Shown piece by piece: positions 8,327-17,715 of a stretch of DNA of 64,000 nt. Under the pieces are notes generated by a model that did no database searches, was not told the DNA's origin, and saw nothing but the letters and a program-made list of their open reading frames with translations. Position numbers and translations under genes: made by a program. The DNA comes from Azorhizobium doebereinerae UFLA1-100 (GTDB taxonomy: Bacteria; Pseudomonadota; Alphaproteobacteria; Rhizobiales; Xanthobacteraceae): contig NZ_AXBA01000001.1 in assembly GCF_000473085.1 (NCBI RefSeq), positions 434,001-498,000 of the forward strand. The letters are read 5' to 3'. Position 1 is the stretch's first letter; every line of letters starts with the position of its first letter.

Positions 8327-8992
8327 ATGTTCATCGTCAAACCCATGCCCGACCAGATCTCGCCGGAGCTCGTGACCGAGCTTGAGAAGTGCGAGGTCGC
8401 CACCATCGGGCATGTGCTGCATTCCGGCTTCGTGGATCGCGAGATCCGCGCCGTCCTGCCCGGCAAGCGCGTCGCCGGCACCGCCGTCACGCTGCGCATC
8501 CCGCACGCGGATTCCACCCTGCTGCACTATCTCACCGCTTATGTGCGCCCCGGCGACGTGGTGGTGATCGAGCGCTGCGGCGACGACAAGCACGCCTGCT
8601 GGGGCGGCGTCATCACCAACGCCATGAAGAGCGCCGGCGTGAAGGCGGGCGTGATCGACGGCCCGGCCACCGATTTCTCCGAAATCGTGAAGGTGGACAT
8701 GCCCATGTGGTGCCGGGGCCCCTCGCCCATCACCACCAAGCTGCTCGGCCTCGAAGGCGCGATGAACGTGCCGGTGAGCGTCGGCGGCCAGACCATCGAG
8801 CCGGGCGACGCCGTGCTGTGTGACGAGAGCGGCGTGGTGGTGCTCAAGCCCGCCCACGCCCCCGCCGTCGCCGCCCGCGCCATCCAGATGCAGGAGAACG
8901 AGATCAAGCTGCTGGCCCGCCTCGCCGCCGGCGAGAAGCTGCCGGACATCACCGGCGCCCGCGCGCTGGTGGAAGCCAAGCTCGCGCCCTGA
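8327..8992 (+). CDS. RraA-like / HMG aldolase family protein
   Basis: A 221-residue member of the RraA/dimethylmenaquinone methyltransferase-like fold, which includes 4-hydroxy-4-methyl-2-oxoglutarate (HMG) aldolases and oxaloacetate decarboxylases. The glycine-rich beginning of the active-site loop (CWGGVITNAMKSAG) is present. The normally conserved Arg-Asp pair after GxxxDG reads Thr115-Asp116 (GVIDGPATDFSEI), so the substrate-binding arginine seems to be replaced. This may mean a different substrate or a non-aldolase role. It lies 14 bases after the amidase and precedes the ABC transporter, in the same direction. Confidence 0.8.
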   Translation: MFIVKPMPDQISPELVTELEKCEVATIGHVLHSGFVDREIRAVLPGKRVAGTAVTLRIPHADSTLLHYLTAYVRPGDVVVIERCGDDKHACWGGVITNAMKSAGVKAGVIDGPATDFSEIVKVDMPMWCRGPSPITTKLLGLEGAMNVPVSVGGQTIEPGDAVLCDESGVVVLKPAHAPAVAARAIQMQENEIKLLARLAAGEKLPDITGARALVEAKLAP

Positions 8993-9064
8993 TTTTTAGC
9001 GCCCAACGTCACCGCGACCGAGGCCGGACCACCGGCCCGGCCAACCTTTCCAGAGGGGAACCAG

Positions 9065-10138
9065 ATGACGCATGAACTGAAGTTCGGTGCCGTGAAGCGC
9101 AATACCGTGAAGCTCGGGGCCGCCGCCCTCGCACTCGGCCTGCTGACCCAGGCGGCGGCGGCCGAGAGCACCGTCACCCTCATGGCCTATTCAGGCCTGT
9201 TCCAGGAGCGCTACACCAAGGCGGTGGTGGAGCCCTTCATGAAGGCCCACCCGGACATCAAGGTCACCTATTTCCCGGTGAACAGCTCCGCCGCCATGCT
9301 CGGCAACCTGCGCGCCCAGAAGGCCGCGCCGCAGGCGGACGTGGTCATCATGGACGTGTCGGTCTCCAAGGCCGGCACCGACGAGAGCCTGTTCACCAAG
9401 ATCGACGAGGCCAACGCCCCGAACGTCAAGGACCTCTATCCCACCGCCCGCATCCCGGACGTGGCGGGCGTGGCCGTGACCTTCGACAACCTCGTCATGC
9501 TGTACAATTCCGACGCCGTGAAAGAGGCGCCGAAGTCCTGGATGGCCATGGCCGACAAGACCTACCAGGGCAAGGTGGTGATCCCCGGCATGCCCGACAT
9601 CCAAGGCCTGTCGCTGGTCATCATCCTCAACAAGGCCAACGGCGGCACCGACTATCTGAAGGACGTGAGCAAGGGCATCGCCGCCATGGTGGAGATCGCC
9701 CCGAACATCCAGACCTGGGAACCCAAGCCGGAAGTCTACGCGCCCATCGTCACCGGCCAGGCCTCGGTCGGCGCCGGCTGGAACGCCCGCGCCCAGGTCA
9801 ACAACCAGACCTCCGGCGGCAAGCTCAAGGCCACCATCCCGCAGGAAGGCACGGTGTTCCAGATCAACACCATCAACCTCATCGCCAACGGCCCCGGCGG
9901 CGACGCGGCCAAGACCTTCGTCAACTACGCCCTCGGTCCGGAGGCGCAGAAGGCCTTCACCGAGAGCATGTTCTACGCTCCCACCAATGCCAAGGCGCCG
10001 ATCTCCCAGGACGCGCTGGACCGCACGGCGGTGAAGTTCATGGACAAGGTGATCCCGGTGGACTGGATCGCGCTCGCCAAGGTGCGCGACGCCATCGGCG
10101 AGCAGTGGCGCCGCCGCGTCGTCCCGGCGAGCCGCTGA
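9065..10138 (+). CDS. ABC transporter substrate-binding protein, spermidine/putrescine type
   Basis: A 357-residue periplasmic solute-binding protein. It has a signal peptide of about 33 residues ending ...TQAAAA. The mature part resembles family-1 binding proteins of the PotD/iron(III) type (ESTVTLMAYSGLFQERYTK, then WNARAQVNNQ and a conserved C-terminal half). A strong Shine-Dalgarno, GAGGGGA, precedes the ATG. It is followed directly by PotA-, PotB- and PotC-like genes and so forms a complete importer. Because it lies within the amidase/hydantoinase run, the ligand is more likely the pathway substrate than a polyamine. Confidence 0.87.
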   Translation: MTHELKFGAVKRNTVKLGAAALALGLLTQAAAAESTVTLMAYSGLFQERYTKAVVEPFMKAHPDIKVTYFPVNSSAAMLGNLRAQKAAPQADVVIMDVSVSKAGTDESLFTKIDEANAPNVKDLYPTARIPDVAGVAVTFDNLVMLYNSDAVKEAPKSWMAMADKTYQGKVVIPGMPDIQGLSLVIILNKANGGTDYLKDVSKGIAAMVEIAPNIQTWEPKPEVYAPIVTGQASVGAGWNARAQVNNQTSGGKLKATIPQEGTVFQINTINLIANGPGGDAAKTFVNYALGPEAQKAFTESMFYAPTNAKAPISQDALDRTAVKFMDKVIPVDWIALAKVRDAIGEQWRRRVVPASR

Positions 10139-10151
10139 AGGCGGACCGGGC

Positions 10152-11246
10152 ATGATCCGCACCGCACCCGACGAGATGGCGGGCCTGAAGCAGGGGGAGG
10201 GTTTCCTCTCCCTGCGCGGCCTCACCCGCCGCTACGGCCCGTTCGTGGCCGTGGACGATTTCAATCTCGACGTGGCCAAGGGCGAGCTCGTCGCCTTCCT
10301 CGGCCCGTCCGGCTGCGGCAAGACCACCTCGCTGCGGATGATCGCCGGCCTCGTGCCCTCCTCGTCCGGCCACATCGTGGTGAACGGGCGCGAGATCACC
10401 GAGGTGCCGCCCTATCGCCGCGACATGGGGCTGGTGTTCCAGTCCTATGCCCTGTTCCCGCACATGGACGTGGCGAGGAACGTCGCCTTCGGTCTGGAGA
10501 TGCGCAAGGTCGCCAAGGCCGACGCCGCGGCCCGCGTGCGCGAGGCCATCGCCATGGTGCGCCTCACCGGCAAGGAGCATCACCGCCCGTCCGAGCTGTC
10601 CGGCGGCCAGCAGCAGCGCGTGGCGCTGGCCCGCGCCTTGGTGGTGCGGCCCTCCATCCTGCTGCTGGACGAGCCGTTGTCGAACCTCGACGCCAAGCTG
10701 CGCGACGAGATGCGCAACGAGATCCGCGACATCCAGAAGCGGCTCGGCATCACCGCCATCTTCGTGACCCACGACCAGATGGAAGCCCTGACCATCTGCG
10801 ACAAGGTGGTGGTGATGAACCACGGCCGGCTGGAGCAGGTGGGCACCCCACTGGAGATCTACGAGCATCCCAAGACCGCCTTCGTGGCGGGCTTCGTCGG
10901 CCGCATCAACCGCCTGGCCGGCACCGCCTCGGGGGGGATCGCCGAGGCGGCCGGCGTGAAGGTCGCCGCTCCCGGCTTCACCGGCCCGGTGGAAGTGATG
11001 GTGCGCCCGCATCGCATCGTCCTTTCCGCCGGCGCCGCGCCGGCGGGCGGCGACCTCCACCAGCTCTCCGGCACGGTCGCCCGCGCCACCTTCGCCGGCG
11101 ACATCCTCGAATATGAGGTGGAGGCCGGCGGCGTGCTGATGAAGACCGAGGCGGCGACGCGCGGCGGCGAGACCGTGCACGCGCCCGGCACCCCGGTCAC
11201 CCTGTCCTGGCGGCCCCAGGACACCTTCGTCTACACCGCGTCATGA
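10152..11246 (+). CDS. ABC transporter ATP-binding protein, PotA-like
   Basis: The 364-residue ATPase of the importer. Walker A GPSGCGKTT is at residues 51-59, the ABC signature LSGGQQQRVALARAL starts near 150, and Walker B ILLLDEPLSNLD follows near 170. The H-loop lies in FVTHDQMEA. The C-terminal 110 residues form a TOBE-type domain, as in PotA/MalK-class ATPases. Its stop codon overlaps the start of the first permease by four bases (ATGA), indicating translational coupling. Confidence 0.92.
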   Translation: MIRTAPDEMAGLKQGEGFLSLRGLTRRYGPFVAVDDFNLDVAKGELVAFLGPSGCGKTTSLRMIAGLVPSSSGHIVVNGREITEVPPYRRDMGLVFQSYALFPHMDVARNVAFGLEMRKVAKADAAARVREAIAMVRLTGKEHHRPSELSGGQQQRVALARALVVRPSILLLDEPLSNLDAKLRDEMRNEIRDIQKRLGITAIFVTHDQMEALTICDKVVVMNHGRLEQVGTPLEIYEHPKTAFVAGFVGRINRLAGTASGGIAEAAGVKVAAPGFTGPVEVMVRPHRIVLSAGAAPAGGDLHQLSGTVARATFAGDILEYEVEAGGVLMKTEAATRGGETVHAPGTPVTLSWRPQDTFVYTAS

Positions 11247-12115
11247 GCGCCATCGCCCTCCCCGCCCGCAGCGCGCGGCGCATCGGCCCGACCGGCGTGG
11301 TCATGCTGCTGCTCCTGCCCATCGCGCTGGTGAACGCCGTCGGCTTCCTGTGGCCGGTGGTGAACCTGCTGCGCATGTCGTTCAAGGAGACGCAGGCCAC
11401 CGGCGCGCTCATCGACACGGTCTCGACCGCCACCTGGGCAACCGTGCTGAGCGACAGCTTCACGCTGGACCTCATCGCCAACAGCGTCGGGGTGAGCCTG
11501 TTCATCACCCTGCTGACGCTCGTTGCCTCCTATCCCATCGCCCTCTACCTGCACCGCTCCACCGGGCTGTGGCGCACCATCCTGCTGGTGCTGGTCATCG
11601 CGCCGCTGCTCACCTCCGCCGTGGTGCGCACCTATGGCTGGATCGCCATCCTCTCCAGCCAGGGGCTGATCGCCAACGCGCTGCTCTTTCTGGGCATCAC
11701 CCCGCCGCGGCTGATGTTCAACCTGACCGGCGTGGTGATCGGGCTCACCGAGATCCTGATGCCCTACATGATCCTGGCGTTGCTCTCCGGCTTCGGGCGG
11801 CTCGACCCGCGCTTCGAAGAAGCGGCGCTGACGCTGGGCGCGACGCCGTGGAAGACCTTCTGGCGCGTGGTGGTGCCGCTCACCGCGCCGGGCATGGCGC
11901 TCGGCTGCCTGCTCTGCTTCGTGCTCGCCATCTCCTCCTTCGTCACGCCGAAGCTGCTGAGCGGCGGCCGCGTGTTCCTGCTGGCCACCGAGATCTACGA
12001 CCAGGCCATCGTGACGCTGAACTGGCCGGTGGCGGCGACGCTGTCGATGATCGTGCTGGTGCTGTTCGGCGCCGCGCTCGCCCTCTACACCCGCGCCTTG
12101 CGCCGCATCGCCTGA
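11243..12115 (+). CDS. ABC transporter permease, PotB-like
   Basis: A 290-residue inner-membrane permease with about six hydrophobic segments. The cytoplasmic EAA loop is visible in RFEEAALTLGATPWKTFWRVVVPLTAPG near the last third, which is where the ATPase docks. It overlaps the ATPase gene by four bases and precedes a PotC-like permease by 13 bases. It forms half of the membrane channel of the importer. Confidence 0.9.
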   Translation: MSAIALPARSARRIGPTGVVMLLLLPIALVNAVGFLWPVVNLLRMSFKETQATGALIDTVSTATWATVLSDSFTLDLIANSVGVSLFITLLTLVASYPIALYLHRSTGLWRTILLVLVIAPLLTSAVVRTYGWIAILSSQGLIANALLFLGITPPRLMFNLTGVVIGLTEILMPYMILALLSGFGRLDPRFEEAALTLGATPWKTFWRVVVPLTAPGMALGCLLCFVLAISSFVTPKLLSGGRVFLLATEIYDQAIVTLNWPVAATLSMIVLVLFGAALALYTRALRRIA

Positions 12116-12128
12116 CGGAGGCCGGACC

Positions 12129-12923
12129 ATGGACGAACGCCCCATCTCCCCGGCGCTGAAGGCGTCCGCGCTGGTGATGTTCATCTTCCTGCTGGCGCCG
12201 CTCCTGGTGGTGCTGCCCATCTCGTTCAGCGGCGATGCCTACATGGCCTTCCCGCCGTCGAGCTGGAGCGTGAAGTGGTACGGCGCCATCTTCGCCGACA
12301 AGCAGATGACGGCGGCCTTCTCGGTCAGCATCGCTTTGGCGCTGGTGGTCACGGTGCTGTCGCTGCTGATCGGCCTGCCGGCGGCCTATGCGCTGGTGCG
12401 GCTGAAGCCGCCGGGCGCGGAGGCGCTGGGCAGCCTGTTCACCGCGCCGCTGCTGCTGCCCACCATCGTGCTCGGCCTCGCCATCCTGCTGGTGTTCGCC
12501 CCGCTCGGCCTGCTGGGCACCTTCCAGGGGCTGGTGGCCGCGCATCTCATCGTCACTTTGCCCTATGCGGTGCGGGTGCTCTCCACCGCGCTCGCCACCT
12601 TGCCGATCCCGGTGGAGGAAGCCGCCTCCACCCTCGGTGCGCCGCCGCTCACCGTGTTCTTCCGGGTGACGCTGCCGATGATGCGCTCGGGCATGGTGTC
12701 CACCGCCGCGCTCTGCTTCCTGGTCTCGTTCGACGAGGTGGTGCTGTCGCTGTTCATGACCGGCCCGCGCATCTCCACGCTGCCGGTGGCCATGTATCAC
12801 CATGTGGAGCAGCAGGCCGACCCCATGGTAGCCGCGCTCTCCGTGCTGCTGGTGTTCCTCACCCTCGCCGTGGTGGTGATCGTGGACCGCACCGCCGGCC
12901 TCGCCAAGACGTTCGTCAAATGA
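12129..12923 (+). CDS. ABC transporter permease, PotC-like
   Basis: A 264-residue permease with six hydrophobic segments and the EAA motif PVEEAASTLGAPPLTVFFRVTLPMMRSG. GGAGG lies before the ATG. Its last codons (TFVK then TGA) fall inside the first unit of a threefold 18-bp tandem repeat. The repeat extends past the stop and creates a short overlapping frame that starts at an ATGA on the stop codon. This probably reflects a local duplication after the coding region rather than a further gene. Confidence 0.9.
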   Translation: MDERPISPALKASALVMFIFLLAPLLVVLPISFSGDAYMAFPPSSWSVKWYGAIFADKQMTAAFSVSIALALVVTVLSLLIGLPAAYALVRLKPPGAEALGSLFTAPLLLPTIVLGLAILLVFAPLGLLGTFQGLVAAHLIVTLPYAVRVLSTALATLPIPVEEAASTLGAPPLTVFFRVTLPMMRSGMVSTAALCFLVSFDEVVLSLFMTGPRISTLPVAMYHHVEQQADPMVAALSVLLVFLTLAVVVIVDRTAGLAKTFVK

Positions 12924-12962
12924 CCGACGTTCGTCAAATGACCGACCTTCGTGAAATGACCG
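12909..12962 (+). repeat. Three tandem 18-bp units across the permease stop codon
   Basis: Units at 12909-12926 and 12927-12944 are identical (ACGTTCGTCAAATGACCG). The unit at 12945-12962 differs at two positions. The first unit holds the stop codon of the PotC-like permease. A 20-codon overlapping frame is created but shows no sign of function. Confidence 0.85.
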
Positions 12963-13113
12963 GACCGAAGGGAGCCGCATGATCCCAGCCGGACCGCACG
13001 GCCCCTCTGCCCGCGGCTGACGCCGCCCCGTCTGCCCTTTGCCACGACCGCCTTGCCCGACCCGCGCCCCCGCGCGGGAACGGGGAAGCTCACCCCTCGC
13101 CCGGAGTTCCCAC

Positions 13114-13857
13114 ATGACTGCGTCCATGGCCCAGTTCGCCTTCTGGCTCTCCTCGCCGTCCTTCCCGCACATCGAGATCGCCCGCGACGCCGGCTTCACG
13201 GCGGTGGTGCTCGACGTCGAGCACGGCACCTTCAATCTCGACGATCTCGACCGCGTCATCCCGTTCTGCCGGGCGCTCGGCATCAAGGTGTATGCCAAGG
13301 TGCTCGGCCCGCTGACCGAACCGATCCAACAGGCGCTGGATTTCGGCGCCGACGCCATCATCATCCCGCACATCGGCACCCTGGCGCACGCCAAGCAGGT
13401 GACCGCCGCCACCAAATATCCCCCGCTCGGCGTGCGCTCCTATGCGGGCGGCCGCACCATGGGCTACGGCCCCGTGGGCGACAGCTTCAGTGCCGACCAG
13501 AACGCCCGCACCAAGTGCTGGCCGATGATCGAGAGCCGCGAGGCGCTGAACGAGGTGGAAGCCATCGCCGCGCTGCCCACGGTGGACGGCCTGTTCGCCG
13601 GCCCCACCGACCTGTCCATGGCGGCGGGCAATCCCCGCTACACCTTCAGCGAGAGCGACCAGAAGGACATCGCCCGCATCGGCGCGGCCGCCAAGGCCGC
13701 CGGCAAGCCCTGGGTGCTGCCCGCCTGGACCGCGCCGGAGCGCGCCTTCGGCAAGGCGCACGGCGCCGACATCACCGTGGTCGGCGCGCAATACGCGCTG
13801 ATCCGCACCGCCTTCCGCGGCCTCGTGGACGGCCTCGCCGCCGAAGGCCTTCTCTGA
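13114..13857 (+). CDS. HpcH/HpaI family aldolase
   Basis: A 247-residue class II, metal-dependent TIM-barrel aldolase of the HpcH/HpaI (2,4-dihydroxyhept-2-ene-1,7-dioate aldolase) family. The family motifs VVLDVEHGTF and DGLFAGPTDLSMA, with the metal-binding glutamate and aspartate, are in place. Such enzymes cleave 4-hydroxy-2-oxoacids to pyruvate plus an aldehyde. The ATG at 13114 has GGAG nine bases before it. It lies between the ABC transporter and the hydantoinase genes, which suggests it performs the late carbon-carbon cleavage of the same pathway. Confidence 0.87.
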   Translation: MTASMAQFAFWLSSPSFPHIEIARDAGFTAVVLDVEHGTFNLDDLDRVIPFCRALGIKVYAKVLGPLTEPIQQALDFGADAIIIPHIGTLAHAKQVTAATKYPPLGVRSYAGGRTMGYGPVGDSFSADQNARTKCWPMIESREALNEVEAIAALPTVDGLFAGPTDLSMAAGNPRYTFSESDQKDIARIGAAAKAAGKPWVLPAWTAPERAFGKAHGADITVVGAQYALIRTAFRGLVDGLAAEGLL

Positions 13858-13879
13858 TCCCCGGACGTTGAGACCCATC

Positions 13880-15928
13880 ATGACCTCCGCAGCGCCCATC
13901 CGCATCGCCGTCGATATCGGCGGCACCTTCACGGACATCGAGATCCTGGATGCCGCCACCGGCGAGATCCACCAGATGAAGACCCCGAGCACGCCGTCCG
14001 ATCCGTCCATCGGCCTCCTGACCGGCATCCGCGAGGCCAGCGCACGCTTCGGCTTCTCGCTGGATCAGGTGCAATACCTGCTGCACGGCACCACCATCGC
14101 CACCAATGCCGTGCTGGAGCGCAAGCTGCCCTTGGGCGCCGTGGTGACCACCGCCGGCTTCGAGGACGTGATGCAGATCGGCCGCCACGGCCGCACCGAC
14201 GTCTATGCCATCACCGCCTCGCCCCAGGCGCCGCTGGTAAAGCGCCGCCTGTGCTTCGGCGTGCCCGAGCGCATGGGCGCGGACGGGCGCATCGTCACTC
14301 CCATGGACGACCGGCAGGTGGCCTTCCTGGCCGGCAAGCTGCGCGAGGCGAACGTCAAGTCGGTGGCGGTGTGCTTCCTGCACGCCTACGCCAATCCGGC
14401 CCATGAACGCCGCGCCGGCGAGATTCTGCGCGAGCTTCTGCCCGGCGTCGCCGTGTCACTCTCCAGCGACATCTCGCCGGAGCTGCGCGAATACGAGCGC
14501 ATGTCCACCACGGTGCTGAACGCGCTGCTGGTGCCGGTGGTGCAGACCTATACGGACCGCCTCGCCGGCAAGCTGAAGGAGGAGGTGCCGCAGACCCAGG
14601 TCTATCTGGTGCAGTCCAACGGCGGCGTCTCGGGCCTCGCCAAGGCCGGGCGCGAACCCGCCCGCCTGCTGCTCTCCGGCCCCTCGGGCGGCGCTGCCGC
14701 CGCCAAGCGGCTCTCCGCCGAGCTGGACGAGCCGAACCTCGTCGCCGTGGATATGGGCGGCACCTCCTTCGACGTCTCCGTGGTGCATGACGGCGCGGTC
14801 TCCATGGTCAATGAGGGCGAGGTGGACGGCCTGCCGGTGCGCCTGCCGATGATCGAGATGCGCACCATCGGCGCCGGCGGCGGCTCCATCGCCTGGGTGG
14901 ACGACGGCGGGCGCCTGCGCATTGGCCCGCACAGCGCCGGCGCCGAGCCCGGACCGGCCTGCTACGGGCGCAGCGGCGAGCGGCTCACCGTCACCGACGC
15001 CAACCTGCTGCTGGGCCGCCTCGACGGCTCCAGCTTCATGGGCGGCAAGATGGGCCTGGACCGCGCAGCGGCGGCGAAGGCGGCGGAAGACGTGGCTGGC
15101 AAGCTGTCCCTGTCGCCTGAGGCGACGGCGGCGGGCGTCATCGCCGTCACCAATTCGAGCCTCGCCACCGCCATCCGCCTCTCTTTGTTCGAGAAGGGCA
15201 TGGACCCGGAGGATTTCGCTTTGCTCTCCTTCGGCGGCGCCGGCGGCGTGCATGCCTGCGAGGTGGCCGAGGAACTGGGCATGCGCAAGGTGATCTTCCC
15301 GGCCCACGCCTCCACGCTCTCCGCCTGGGGCATCCTGTGGTCGGACATCACCCACGACCTGTCGGCCACCCAGATCGGCCTGTTCAGCGAACTGGCGCCG
15401 GCCCTGGCGCAGAAGGCGCAGAACCTCGCCGCCGAGGCCAACCGCCTGCTCGCCGAGGATGGCGTGCGGCCAGAGAACTGCGCCTTCGAATGGGCGGTGG
15501 ACCTGCGCTATGCGGGCCAGGCCTTCGACCTGCGCGTGCCGCTGGCCACGGTGGACCTGTCGCCGAAGGGCGTGGCGGCGGCGACCGACGCCTTCCATGC
15601 CCTGCACAAGCAGCGCTTCTCCTATGACGAGCCGAGCGTGCCCGTGGAGGTGGTGGCGCTGCGCCTCACCGCCATCGGCCGCCTCGCCAAGCCCACCCCG
15701 GCGCCCTCCGGCACGGCTGTGGCGGGCGCGCCCGCGACCCGGCCCGTCTATGGGCGGGGCGGCTTCGTCGACACCAAGGTGTGGCCGCGCGCGGCGGTGA
15801 CGGGGGCCAGCGTGCCCGGCCCGGCCGTCATCGAGGAAACCTACACCGCCACCTATCTGCCGGCCGGCTGGACCATCCGCTCCCACGCCTCCGGCGCCCT
15901 GATCGCCGAACGCGCGGCCACCCACTGA
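13880..15928 (+). CDS. hyuA: Hydantoinase A / 5-oxoprolinase N-terminal family subunit
   Basis: A 682-residue HyuA-type subunit. The acetate/sugar kinase-like fold begins with IAVDIGGTFTDIEI, has LLSGPSGGAAAAK and VDMGGTSFDVS in the middle, and ends with a C-terminal beta-rich domain. With HyuB it forms ATP-dependent amidohydrolases that open hydantoin, N-methylhydantoin or 5-oxoproline rings; the acetone and acetophenone carboxylases are relatives. The ATG at 13880 is preferred to a TTG four codons upstream. It is followed 20 bases later by the B subunit. No gamma subunit of acetone carboxylase type is present, so a ring-opening hydrolase fits better than a carboxylase. Confidence 0.9.
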   Translation: MTSAAPIRIAVDIGGTFTDIEILDAATGEIHQMKTPSTPSDPSIGLLTGIREASARFGFSLDQVQYLLHGTTIATNAVLERKLPLGAVVTTAGFEDVMQIGRHGRTDVYAITASPQAPLVKRRLCFGVPERMGADGRIVTPMDDRQVAFLAGKLREANVKSVAVCFLHAYANPAHERRAGEILRELLPGVAVSLSSDISPELREYERMSTTVLNALLVPVVQTYTDRLAGKLKEEVPQTQVYLVQSNGGVSGLAKAGREPARLLLSGPSGGAAAAKRLSAELDEPNLVAVDMGGTSFDVSVVHDGAVSMVNEGEVDGLPVRLPMIEMRTIGAGGGSIAWVDDGGRLRIGPHSAGAEPGPACYGRSGERLTVTDANLLLGRLDGSSFMGGKMGLDRAAAAKAAEDVAGKLSLSPEATAAGVIAVTNSSLATAIRLSLFEKGMDPEDFALLSFGGAGGVHACEVAEELGMRKVIFPAHASTLSAWGILWSDITHDLSATQIGLFSELAPALAQKAQNLAAEANRLLAEDGVRPENCAFEWAVDLRYAGQAFDLRVPLATVDLSPKGVAAATDAFHALHKQRFSYDEPSVPVEVVALRLTAIGRLAKPTPAPSGTAVAGAPATRPVYGRGGFVDTKVWPRAAVTGASVPGPAVIEETYTATYLPAGWTIRSHASGALIAERAATH

Positions 15929-15948
15929 GCCCGCAAGGAGCCACCGTC

Positions 15949-17715
15949 ATGAGCCCCATCGATCCTGTCCGCCTGGAAGTGATCCGCAATGCCCTGGTCG
16001 CTGCCGCCGAGGAAATGAGCATCACCATCTGGCGCACCAGCCGCTCCACGGTGGTGCGCGAGATCCTCGATTTCTCCACCGCCGTGTTTGATGCGCAGGG
16101 GCGCAACATCGCCCAGTCCGCGCGCATCCCGGTGCATCTCAACTCCATGTCGGACTGCCTCAAGACCATCCTGGAGCAGTACATCCCGCTGGACAGCTGG
16201 AACGACGGCGACGTGATCGTGACCAACGACCCCTATGCCGGCGGTCAGCATCTGCCCGACATCCAGACCTTCCGCCCGGTGTTCGTGGACGGCGAGCGGG
16301 TCGGTATCGTCGGCACCCTCTGCCACCATGTGGACGTGGGCGGCGGCGCCGCCGGCTCCTATTATGCCGCCGCGACTGAAGTGTTCCACGAGGGTATCCG
16401 CATCCCGCCGCTGCGCCTCGTGGACCAGGGCACGCTGAACGCCGGCGTGTTCGAGATGCTGCTCTACAACGTGCGCCAGCCGGACGAGACGCGGGGCGAC
16501 CTCAACGCCCAGATCGCGGCGCTGGGCATCGGCGCGCGGGCGGTGTCACGGATCGCGAAGAAGTACGGCAACGCCAACCTCGCCGCCGCCATGTCCGCCA
16601 TCCTCGACGGCTCCGAGCGCATGATGCGCGCGGCCATCGCGGCGCTGCCGGACGGCACCGCCTCCTTCGTGGAGACGGTGGACGACGACGGCCAGTCCGA
16701 GACGCCCATCCGTCTTGAGATCGCGATCACCAAGGTGGGCGACACCATCTCGCTCGATTTCGCCGGCTCCAGCCCGCAGGTGCGCGGGCCGGTGAACAAT
16801 ACCCCGGCCATGACCTGCTCGGCGGTCTATTATGCGCTGCTGGCGGCGCTCGGCTCCGACATCCCGGCCAATTCCGGCTGCTACCGGCCGGTGCGCGTGA
16901 ACCTGCCCAAGGGCAGCGTGGTGAATGCGCAATTCCCCGCGCCCGTGGCCGGCCGCATGGTGGTGAACCACCGCATCGCCACCTGCGTATTCGGCGCGCT
17001 GGCGCAAATCATGCCGGAGCGGATTCCGGCGGCCTATTACGCCATCTCCTATGTCTATGCCCTGTCCATCGTGCGTCCGAACGCGCGGCGGCAGGTCTAT
17101 TTCGACATCGAGGTCGGCGGCTGGGGCGGCCATGCGGGCGGCGATGGCGCCAGCGCCCTGTCCTGCGGGCTGCACAACAACACCAACGCCCCCATCGAGA
17201 TGGTGGAGGCCAAGTATCCGGTGCTGTTCACCCGCTACGGCCTGCTGCCGGACAGTGGCGGCGCGGGCGCCCACCGCGGCGGCCTCGGGCTGGTGCGCGA
17301 GTTCCGCCTGGAGGCGGGGGAAGGCTCGCTTTCGACCAATTTCGAGCGCTTCCGCTTCCCGCCCTACGGCATCAAGGGCGGCCTCCCCGGCTCGCTCTCC
17401 AGCACCACCGTGACCCATAAGGACGGCCGCACGGAAAGCCTCAATTCCAAGGTTTCCGGCATCCCGCTGGCGGCGGGCGATCTCGTCACCATCGCCACCT
17501 CCGGCGGCGGCGGCTATGGCGACCCGCGGGAGCGTGACCGCGCCAAGCTGGCGGACGATCTCGCCGAAGGCCTGGTGACGCCGGAGGCGGCCCGCACGCT
17601 CTATGGCGCGCCGGAGCTTGCGGCCGCCGCCAGCACCAAGGTGAATTGCGGCAAGGCTGGCTCGGCCAGAACCGGAGCGAAGGCGGCCCCCGCGAAGACC
17701 GGGGTGGCGGCATGA
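15949..17715 (+). CDS. hyuB: Hydantoinase B / oxoprolinase family subunit
   Basis: A 588-residue HyuB-type subunit, the partner of the preceding gene. Family sequence is visible in DPVRLEVIRNALVAAAEEM near the start, NDPYAGGQHLPD near residues 88-99 and the glycine-rich GGGGYGDP near the C-terminus. AAGGAG lies eight bases before the ATG. The last about 30 residues are Ala/Lys-rich and look like a disordered tail. The stop overlaps the next start (ATGA), so translation of the dehydrogenase is coupled. Confidence 0.9.
   Translation: MSPIDPVRLEVIRNALVAAAEEMSITIWRTSRSTVVREILDFSTAVFDAQGRNIAQSARIPVHLNSMSDCLKTILEQYIPLDSWNDGDVIVTNDPYAGGQHLPDIQTFRPVFVDGERVGIVGTLCHHVDVGGGAAGSYYAAATEVFHEGIRIPPLRLVDQGTLNAGVFEMLLYNVRQPDETRGDLNAQIAALGIGARAVSRIAKKYGNANLAAAMSAILDGSERMMRAAIAALPDGTASFVETVDDDGQSETPIRLEIAITKVGDTISLDFAGSSPQVRGPVNNTPAMTCSAVYYALLAALGSDIPANSGCYRPVRVNLPKGSVVNAQFPAPVAGRMVVNHRIATCVFGALAQIMPERIPAAYYAISYVYALSIVRPNARRQVYFDIEVGGWGGHAGGDGASALSCGLHNNTNAPIEMVEAKYPVLFTRYGLLPDSGGAGAHRGGLGLVREFRLEAGEGSLSTNFERFRFPPYGIKGGLPGSLSSTTVTHKDGRTESLNSKVSGIPLAAGDLVTIATSGGGGYGDPRERDRAKLADDLAEGLVTPEAARTLYGAPELAAAASTKVNCGKAGSARTGAKAAPAKTGVAA

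Noticed and set aside
12937-12979. A mini-gene within the tandem repeat (overlapping ATGA start)
   Set aside because: It is only about 20 codons, made mainly of repeat units, with no separate ribosome-binding site.
13868-15928. An acetone carboxylase beta subunit
   Set aside because: The HyuA-type protein has no gamma-subunit gene beside it, and the amidase and Ldh2-type neighbours fit a ring-opening hydrolase better.
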